In this document: one piece after another, positions 58,240-64,000 of the stretch
How the letters are laid out: each line of letters starts with the position of its first letter
Position numbering within the stretch: position 1 is the first letter of the stretch
NCBI GenBank assembly: GCA_963704535.1
Contig: OY969916.1
Coordinates: 9,610,001 to 9,674,000 of the forward strand
Source of the DNA: G963704535 sp963704535
GTDB lineage: Bacteria > Chloroflexota > Chloroflexia > Chloroflexales > Roseiflexaceae
DNA length: 64,000 nucleotides
Reading direction: 5' to 3'
The notes under the pieces: generated by a model
The model's database searches: none
The model's input: only the letters and a program-made list of their open reading frames with translations
Told to the model about the DNA's origin: nothing
Made by a program: the position numbers and the translations under genes

Positions 58240-58457
58240 GGTGCTCCCTCACAACCATATCAGAGATGGCGCCGCGCCGCTATTATAGCCCATTAGATAC
58301 GGTTCTTGGGAGTCTTCTGGGAAAAGGGGGTTCGAGGGGGCAGCCCCTCAGTCTTTCCCCTCCCACATCGTAAAGGAGAACGGCTGCACTCAAAACCTAT
58401 GATGAAATAGAGAGTTCGTGTAAGATGGAGCCGAGCCTGCATGCTAAAAAGGCAGCC

Positions 58458-59237
58458 ATGAACGCCACCAGCGATATCTTTCACGTCGTCGTCCACGACG
58501 TCACCCCACAACTGATCGAGCCGCTGACGACGATTCTCGATCAGCTTGCGCCGCTGGTGCAGCGCGCGGTGGCCGCCGCCGTCGTGCCTTGCTGGCACGG
58601 CCAGCCGTGGGACGGCGCCGCGTGCCCCGTCGCCGGGCTGATCAAGGCCCGCTGCGGCGAAGTGCTGCTGCACGGCTACACGCACCGCCGCACCCACTAT
58701 CGTGGCGCCGTCTCGCTGCTCACCGGCGGCGCCGACGAGTTCGCCGGCCTGCCGGCCGCTGTCGCAGCCGAACGGTTGCGGCGCGGCCAGGCGGCGCTGC
58801 GCGATCTGTTCGGCGCGCCGACCGCCGGGTTCGTCCCACCGGCCTGGATGCCGGGGCCGGTGACGCCTGGGCTCCTGGCGGCCTGTGGGCTCCAATATTC
58901 GGTGGGGTTCAGCGGTATCGTGAGCGCCGTCGGCGCGCGCCTGCCCCTCGCGACCTGGTCGTGGGACCTGGGGCGCTGCGCTTGGGCTGGCTACCTTGGC
59001 GAGGCCGCCGGCGTCCTGGCGTTTGCCACGCGGCGGGGCGCCATCCCCTGCATCGTGCTGCACCCGGCCGATGTCGCGCGCGGCTACCTGCCGCACGGCC
59101 TGCACCTGGTGCGCGCCCTCCTGGCGGCGGGCCGGCGCCCAGCGACCTTCCAGGAGATCGTCTCTGTAAAAGAATCGGAACGGGAGGGGCAAGGGGAGGG
59201 CCGCCCTCCCCTTAAAACCCACCCCAACCTGTCGTAA
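58458..59237 (+). CDS. Polysaccharide deacetylase-like protein (DUF2334 type)
   Basis: A 259-residue protein starting at ATG 58458. The metal-site residues of NodB-like carbohydrate esterases are visible: the aspartate in VVHDVTPQL and the histidines in LLHGYTHRR. FVPPAWMPGP fits the conserved arginine-proline region. It probably deacetylates a cell-envelope sugar. The last 20 residues (after QEIVSVK) are encoded by a 78-bp duplicated repeat and look like a readthrough into repeat DNA. Confidence 0.75.
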   Translation: MNATSDIFHVVVHDVTPQLIEPLTTILDQLAPLVQRAVAAAVVPCWHGQPWDGAACPVAGLIKARCGEVLLHGYTHRRTHYRGAVSLLTGGADEFAGLPAAVAAERLRRGQAALRDLFGAPTAGFVPPAWMPGPVTPGLLAACGLQYSVGFSGIVSAVGARLPLATWSWDLGRCAWAGYLGEAAGVLAFATRRGAIPCIVLHPADVARGYLPHGLHLVRALLAAGRRPATFQEIVSVKESEREGQGEGRPPLKTHPNLS

Positions 59238-59324
59238 GCAGCCCAGAAAGAACCGGAACGGGAGGGGCAAGGGGAGGGCCGCCCTCCCCTTAAAACCCAC
59301 CCCAACCTGTCGTAAGCAGCCCAG
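59169..59324 (+). repeat. 78-bp tandem direct repeat with hairpin
   Basis: Two nearly identical 78-bp copies. Each contains GGGGAGGGC and GCCCTCCCC, a perfect 9-base stem with a one-base centre, followed by TTAAAA. The repeat supplies the C-terminus of the deacetylase gene. It is likely a dispersed host repeat that also acts as a terminator. Confidence 0.8.
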
Positions 59325-59342
59325 ATATTTTTGAAGATCTCT

Positions 59343-59996
59343 ATGAAATGGATAATGAACCTGATCTTGTCCCGACGCGCGGGCAAGCTTGCCGATCGAC
59401 TTGGGCCGCATCTACCGCACGGCGGCCGGATACTGGATATCGGGTCGGGAACCGGCCACACGGCCCAGGCGCTACACCGGCGGGCGCCGCTGGAGGTGGT
59501 GCAGGCCGACGTGACCGATCTCAGCGTTGTGGGCGCGCCGCCGATCCGCTTCGACGAAACGCTGCCCTTTGCCGACGACGCGTTCGCCGCCGCGCTGATG
59601 CTGTTTGTCCTTCAATACCCGGGCGACCCGCTGCGGCTGCTCCGCGAGGCCGGGCGCATAACGGCCGGCCCGCTCCTGGTAGTACAATCGACCTACTGCG
59701 GGCGGCTGGGCCGCGCCGCCCTGGGCGCGAACGAGTTCCTGTGGGGGCCGGTCGCGTTCCTGGTCGCCCGCTGCGCTGGGCTGGTCAGCCCGTGCGAGTT
59801 CACACTGGCCGCCCGGCGCCTCTTCACCCGCGCCGAGCTGCGCGACCTGTTCCGGCACGCCGGCCTGCGGGTCTGCGCGTGGCATGCCCAACCGTGGCCC
59901 GTCGTGCCCGTCGGCTATGATCTGTTTATCCTGGAGCGCCATGATGAGCCAGACGCCCGCGAAAGTGCTCTCGGTGATCATTCCCGCCCGGAATGA
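59343..59996 (+). CDS. SAM-dependent methyltransferase
   Basis: A 217-residue protein; a TTG at 59331 is an alternative start. The SAM-binding motif I is ILDIGSGTGHTAQAL, the post-I acidic residue lies in VVQADVTDL, and motif IV is in PFADDAFAAALMLFVLQY. The substrate is unknown. It overlaps the glycosyltransferase start by 56 bases, so both may act in one envelope or lipid pathway. Confidence 0.75.
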   Translation: MKWIMNLILSRRAGKLADRLGPHLPHGGRILDIGSGTGHTAQALHRRAPLEVVQADVTDLSVVGAPPIRFDETLPFADDAFAAALMLFVLQYPGDPLRLLREAGRITAGPLLVVQSTYCGRLGRAALGANEFLWGPVAFLVARCAGLVSPCEFTLAARRLFTRAELRDLFRHAGLRVCAWHAQPWPVVPVGYDLFILERHDEPDARESALGDHSRPE

Positions 59997-60699
59997 GGAA
60001 GCCCTGATTGGCCGCGCGATCGAGGCGGTGCTGGCCGCCGCCGGCGCCCAGCCGGGCATCCCGCTGCCACATTTGGATACCACTGGCACCGAGCTGATTG
60101 TCGTCGATAGCCTCAGTACCGACCGGACCGCCGAGGTGGTCGGGCGCTACGTGGAGCGCTACGGGGTCCGGCTGCTCCGCTGCGACCGGCTCAAAGCGCC
60201 CTGCGCCAGGAACGACGGCGCCAGGCTGGCCGGCGGGCGCATCCTGGTGTTTATCGACGCCGACACGATCATCCCGCCGCACACCCTGCGCCGCATCCGG
60301 CATCTGTGCGACGTCGAGGGCTACGGGGCCGGCATCACCTGGCTAGCCTCGCTCGAAGGCGGCTGGCGCGCGTGGTGCTGGTGGACATTCTGGTGTCACG
60401 TGCGGCGGCTGCCGCTCCCGCGCGCCAAGGCCATGCCCGCGCTCATGTTCTGCGCCCGCGACGTGTTTCAGCAGTTTGGCCCGTTTGACGAGCGCGTCGT
60501 GCTCGGCGAGGAGTGGCCGATCCTGGCCGGGCTCTACCGCGCCCACGCTGCGCGCTTCGTCTACGACCACACGCTCACGGCCCTGACATCCAGCCGGCGC
60601 ATGGAGCTCCAGCCCTTCGGCTACACCCGCACGCTGCTGAAATATATCTGGGCGGTGCTGCACACCAGCGGGCGCCTGCACTACCGCGACCATCTATGA
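59941..60699 (+). CDS. Family 2 glycosyltransferase
   Basis: A 252-residue protein starting at ATG 59941. GT-A features: VLSVIIPARNEEALIGRAIEAV, VVDSLSTDRTAEVV, APCARNDGARLAGG, and the metal-binding DAD in VFIDADTIIPP. The end lacks membrane segments. It adds a sugar to an acceptor, probably in the pathway of the preceding methyltransferase and deacetylase. Confidence 0.8.
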   Translation: MMSQTPAKVLSVIIPARNEEALIGRAIEAVLAAAGAQPGIPLPHLDTTGTELIVVDSLSTDRTAEVVGRYVERYGVRLLRCDRLKAPCARNDGARLAGGRILVFIDADTIIPPHTLRRIRHLCDVEGYGAGITWLASLEGGWRAWCWWTFWCHVRRLPLPRAKAMPALMFCARDVFQQFGPFDERVVLGEEWPILAGLYRAHAARFVYDHTLTALTSSRRMELQPFGYTRTLLKYIWAVLHTSGRLHYRDHL

Positions 60700-60886
60700 G
60701 CTATGCGGCGTCGTCGGTCACCAAAGACGGTGAGCGCTTCGGCGCGACAAATGGGAGGAACCTATGCCGTCGCCGTTTCATCGATTTGCATGCGATGGCA
60801 TCGACAACGACATTTGTGGTGAACGCAATGTTCGCGCGGTGATTTGCCGTGAACACACCGCGATTCGCCGTGAACCCACGGTGGAG
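60700..60886. other. Intergenic stretch with degenerate repeats
   Basis: No convincing gene. TTGCCGTGAAC-like units recur (about 60,843, 60,864). Short frames here are not supported. Confidence 0.5.
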
Positions 60887-60907
60887 GGGCGAATCTTGTA
60901 TTCGCCC
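60887..60907 (+). repeat. 21-bp palindromic direct repeat, left of IS
   Basis: GGGCGAAT, CTTGT, ATTCGCCC: an 8-base stem and a 5-base loop. An identical copy lies at 62331-62351 on the other side of the IS. Confidence 0.85.
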
Positions 60908-62330
60908 ATGTGTATCAAGCTAAAGCAGCCTCAGTCAGATCGAGCAGGAGTTGATAGGTATGCGGCGTCTTTTTGCTCTTATTGATGCGACAACCACCCA
61001 CCAGACAGCCGACGATCAGCTCGAGTGCCTCGGCCAACCGAGCTTCGCATCGCAGCGCGATTGCCAGACAGATCGCGTGCTTGCGCACTGTCGCCGCCGC
61101 TTTGGTCAAGCTCCGATCCGCATACGCCCACAATCCCACCAGCAGGATCCAATGTTGCACTATCATCGCCAGCAGCTTGGCATACAGCTCACACAGAATC
61201 GCTCCTGCTTTGGCACTGCGCCACTGATCGATCTGCCCCTGGCTCTTCCACAACTTCCACAGCAACTCGATTTGCCAGCGACAGCGCCCCAATACCAGCG
61301 CTTCTTGCACACTCAACAGCTCAGAAGGCACATTGGTGACAAAGAGCGTCCACTCCGCCACCGCCATCTGCACCGCGTTGGGCTGCCGTCCACGCCGTTT
61401 GGCCTCCTCACGCAACCGTCGCCGCCGCCGATCAGCCACTTCCTGCGCCACACGCATCGCCAGCAACCGGCAGTGCAACTGCTTCTTTGCGCCCAAGCGG
61501 ATCGGCACATCCACCGTGGCACTCTGTTGCGCGGCCAAAAAGCTCGGCAGATCGAGGCGTCGACCGTCCTGGTCAGTCATAGCCGTGGTAATCTGCACCC
61601 TGGTCAGCCAGTAGCCATTGTCCTGACCAATGTTGTGCAACACCTCCAGGTCGAAAAAGCCCAGGTCGGCAATCCGCAAGGCGCCTGCACCTATCGGCTG
61701 TTCCTGCACCAGCAGCGCGCGATCGGAGGTCAGAGCGTGATCGGTGAAGGGTCCGTTCAGCGCGCCAGTGGTCAAATCGAGGCGCGCGCTGAGTTTCAAG
61801 CGCGCGACCGCGTCGCTGTGAGTATTCTGGTTGCCGCTGCCGCGCCAGATATGTGCCAAGGTGCTGGGCAAACTAATCAGCGTGCTGTCTTGGATAAAGA
61901 CGCCGTTGAAACGGGAGAGCACAGGCAGAGCGAGAGGGTCAGCGGCCAGGACGGAGGAGGTGGCGGCATCGAGCACCTCGAGCGAACAGGTCGGCGCTGA
62001 CCTCGGTCAAGCGCTGGTCGAGGCCTTGGGGCGAAATGGTCAGGCCCAAGGCAGCAGCGGTCTGGGCCAGTTCTTCGCGGGTGGCTTCGGGATTGGCCAG
62101 AAAGCCCAAGACCAAGGTCTGGGTGAACAGCGCACCAGTCATCTTGGAGCAGCGTTGCACGAAGCCGGTGGCGCGTGCGGCAGCATCGGCTACGGTGGTC
62201 AGGACGGTTTGCATGGCTTGTGTCACCTGTGGTATGGTTGCCATCGGGAGGCTCCTTGCATCATATGAGTGGTAACTATCGGACATGATGCCACAGGAGC
62301 CTCCTGCTGTCAGATTAGCTTGATACACAT
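60908..62330 (-). mobile_element. IS4-family insertion sequence (1423 bp)
   Basis: Terminal inverted repeats ATGTGTATCAAGCT (60908-60921) and its complement at 62317-62330 match exactly. It contains one transposase gene in two frames. Identical 21-bp palindromes flank it, longer than the usual 9-12 bp IS4 target duplication. Confidence 0.85.
60915..62244 (-). pseudogene. IS4-family transposase, frameshifted
   Basis: The N-terminus (MATIPQVTQAMQTVL ... LTGALFTQTLVLGFLANPEATREELAQTAAALGL) starts at 62244. At about 61,975 the frame shifts after EVSADLFA, and the body (VLDAATSSVLAADPL) continues to 60915. The catalytic aspartates lie in VFIQDSTLISLP and LRIADLGFFD. The glutamate motif is GRCRWQIELLWKLWKS. 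With a single shift the enzyme is probably dead, unless ribosomes shift frame. Confidence 0.8.
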
Positions 62331-62351
62331 GGGCGAATCTTGTATTCGCCC
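62331..62351 (+). repeat. 21-bp palindromic direct repeat, right of IS
   Basis: Identical to 60887-60907. It is followed at once by four to five CGCATCGCC units (62351-62387), a 9-bp tandem repeat. Confidence 0.85.
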
Positions 62352-62500
62352 GCATCGCCCGCATCGCCCGCATCGCCCGCATCGCCATCGTCGCGGGTGA
62401 TCACGAGGATCGCCCCTCCTCGTTGGATGGCGATGATTGGCGGCGATGCGCCATGTATACCGTCGCCATCGTCGTGGGCGATCACGATATATCCCCCGAT

Positions 62501-62600
62501 TCATTCATCCGGCCGACGGCCCAGCATCACATCGAGTTGCTGCTCATTGCCATCGCGCAGCACCGTCAGCGTCACCACATCGCCGGCCGACGTTTCAAGA
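62501..62600 (-). pseudogene. HtrA/DegP C-terminal PDZ remnant
   Basis: The minus-strand frame reads TSAGDVVTLTVLRDGNEQQLDVMLG and stops at TGA 62503-62501. This is the last strand pair of the PDZ domain in trypsin-like HtrA proteases. The rest of the gene is missing; a stop precedes it. 62,352-62,500 holds only short repeats. Confidence 0.55.
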
Positions 62601-62625
62601 TTTACAAATCACTTAGGATTGCACC

Positions 62626-63441
62626 ATGCAGCGTCATAACGGGGCGGAGCTGATGCATGCGCCGGCGCGGCTCGGCGCAAAGATCCTGGCCGGCGTGAAG
62701 CTCAATCGCGTCACCAGGGTCGTAGAGGATGGACGCGCATACTACCTGAAGCGCCGGTGCTGGTACGCCCCGGCCCTGATCGCCGGGGCCGGCGCCCTGC
62801 TCGCGCCGCATTTCTCCGTGCTCCCCGAGCGGGCCTGGCTGGCGTGGGAGCCGGGCATCTACCGCCTGGTCTACGGCTGCGATGTTCCGCTCGCCAGCGC
62901 CGGGCAGCTCCGGCTGCCCGAGCTGCCCGGCGCCGTCCTGGCCGAAGTGCTGCGAGCCGCCGATTCCCCGTTGGAGGCCAAGCTGCGGGCGCTGGCGGCT
63001 GCCGTTGCGGCCCTGCGGTCGCTACACGGCCTGTGGGTGCGCTTCCCTGGCGGCGGCGCCGGGCGCTTCAGCCACGCCGACGCCACAGCCCACAATGTGA
63101 TCTACGACCCCTCCTACGGGGCCGCCCGCTGGTTTGATTTCGAGACCATCCACGACCAGCGTCGCCCCCAAGCCTGGCGCCACGCCGACGACCTGCGCGC
63201 GCTGGCCTACTCGGCCGCCGCCTGCCTGCACGAGCACGAGTTGGCTGCCGCAGCCCGCTCGATCGTGAGCACCTACGCCGATCGATCGGTGCTGCTGGCC
63301 CTGCGCGGGATGATCGGGCGCTCGCGGCACGATATGTTTCGCCTGGCCCAGGCCGACATTGGGTATCAAAAAGGGATGCTCTGGGAGCAGGCGCTGGAGC
63401 GGGCGCTTGGAATGGCGTTGGGTGCATCAGGGGCGCGATGA
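62626..63441 (+). CDS. Kinase-like protein (lipopolysaccharide/aminoglycoside kinase fold)
   Basis: A 271-residue protein. The catalytic loop is SHADATAHNVIYDP (HxD and N), and the metal-binding motif is WFDFETIHD, with DFE instead of DFG. YYLKRRCW carries the ATP lysine. The fold fits small-molecule or sugar kinases of the WaaP/APH type. It may phosphorylate an envelope sugar or lipid, in line with the nearby glycosyltransferase genes. Confidence 0.7.
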   Translation: MQRHNGAELMHAPARLGAKILAGVKLNRVTRVVEDGRAYYLKRRCWYAPALIAGAGALLAPHFSVLPERAWLAWEPGIYRLVYGCDVPLASAGQLRLPELPGAVLAEVLRAADSPLEAKLRALAAAVAALRSLHGLWVRFPGGGAGRFSHADATAHNVIYDPSYGAARWFDFETIHDQRRPQAWRHADDLRALAYSAAACLHEHELAAAARSIVSTYADRSVLLALRGMIGRSRHDMFRLAQADIGYQKGMLWEQALERALGMALGASGAR

Positions 63442-63454
63442 TTGCGATACGCCC

Positions 63455-63480
63455 CAACACGCAACACGCAACACGCAACA
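63455..63480 (+). repeat. Heptanucleotide repeat, second site
   Basis: Three and a half ACACGCA units, the complement of the array at 56474-56561. Confidence 0.7.
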
Positions 63481-63481
63481 A

Positions 63482-64000
63482 TTAGCGGTGTACGGCCGCC
63501 ACAAACACCTGGCGGGCGATCATCACCTGCGTGCTGATCGTCGTAGTGGAAGCCGGCATACCGGTCCCGCCCAGCGTCAGGGTCAGCGTGACCGGGTAGC
63601 GCGTGCCGTACGGCGCATCCGGCGCGCCCACACTCAGTACGAAACCCTCGTCGTCCAGCGTTTCGGTGGCACTGAGGTGCCAGGTGACGCTGCCGCCGGC
63701 GGTGGTGGGAGTGATGCCGGAGCTGTCGGCCAGGTAGGTCAGGCCCGCGCCCAGCGTCGCAGTCAGCGTCGCAGTGCTGGCCTGGGCCAGACCGTCGTTG
63801 TAGTACGCGATCGGGAGGTGCGCCACGCCACCGGGGCGCGCGCCGACCAGCCCTGGCTCCTGGATGGCGGCGTGGATGCCTCGGGGCAGCGCCCACAGTT
63901 CCCGGCCGGTCTGCCCGTCGTCGGCGCTGAAGAAGACGTGGCCGCCCGCAACGCTAAACGACCACGGATTGGAGTTGGCGGCGCCGGGGGCGATGTCGGC
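63482..64000 (-). CDS. Secreted ELWxxDGT-like repeat protein, C-terminal end
   Basis: The frame is open to the window edge, so only the last 172 residues are seen. ANSNPWSFSVAGGHVFFSADDGQTGRELWALPRG is a unit of the ELWxxDGT repeats found in very large secreted or cell-surface proteins. A second domain (GGVAHLPIAYYNDGLAQASTATLTATLGAGLTYL) is like the DUF11 or conserved-repeat beta sandwich. It is likely an extracellular adhesin. Confidence 0.65.
   Translation of the reverse strand, partial: ADIAPGAANSNPWSFSVAGGHVFFSADDGQTGRELWALPRGIHAAIQEPGLVGARPGGVAHLPIAYYNDGLAQASTATLTATLGAGLTYLADSSGITPTTAGGSVTWHLSATETLDDEGFVLSVGAPDAPYGTRYPVTLTLTLGGTGMPASTTTISTQVMIARQVFVAAVHR

Noticed and set aside
60764..60985. 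73-residue plus-strand protein before the IS
   Set aside because: It runs across the palindrome and the IS inverted repeat; no ribosome site or domain.

Overview
The window joins two very different pieces of DNA. Positions 1 to about 55,090 are a long-tailed, tailed-phage genome, most likely a prophage. Its left end lies outside the window. From about 55,092 to 64,000 is bacterial chromosome. The host looks like a GC-rich Chloroflexota bacterium (Chloroflexia type). This is an inference from the style of its secreted repeat proteins, its heptanucleotide repeats and its IS4-like element; no marker gene proves it.

Phage layout. About 1-18.7 kb is the rightward early region. It holds small membrane proteins, HNH endonucleases, a zinc-metallopeptidase-like protein, an HD-domain protein, a CHC2/TOPRIM primase, a DnaB-type helicase, a RuvC-like resolvase and many unknown small proteins. 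At least six promoters with one architecture (TTGAC, a 17-base spacer, TATACT or TACACT, then an operator-like dyad) punctuate it. A leftward, AT-rich lipoprotein gene (10.7-11.9 kb) sits between early operons. About 18.8-26.0 kb is an accessory island: a type IIG restriction-modification enzyme, an HNH/jelly-roll fusion, a pentapeptide-repeat protein with a conflict-system-type N-terminus, a Clp-fold SDH-type serine protease and a small partner. Two look-alike terminator hairpins flank the island, and it contains two decayed copies of one methyltransferase tail. This is the best candidate for a new defence or immunity system.

From 54.8 kb down to 26.1 kb, read leftward, is the late operon: probable small terminase, large terminase, portal, protease/scaffold, capsid, two tRNA genes, a glycosyltransferase, a Holliday-resolvase-like nuclease, neck proteins, major tail protein, tail chaperones with a textbook A-AAA-AAC minus-1 frameshift site, a tape measure interrupted by one in-frame TAA, tail tip proteins, a two-enzyme endolysin and holin-like membrane proteins. 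The head genes resemble T4 gp20/gp21/gp23, but no contractile sheath gene is present. Early and late transcription converge on the terminator at 26.06 kb.

Host side. The phage ends inside a PQQ/sorbosone-type dehydrogenase gene, cut off right after its GWP motif at a small dyad, probably an attachment site. Next come a frameshifted cytochrome P450, a polysaccharide deacetylase-like protein, a methyltransferase and a family 2 glycosyltransferase, then a frameshifted IS4-family element between 21-bp palindromic direct repeats, an HtrA/PDZ remnant, a small-molecule-kinase-like protein and the end of a secreted repeat protein.
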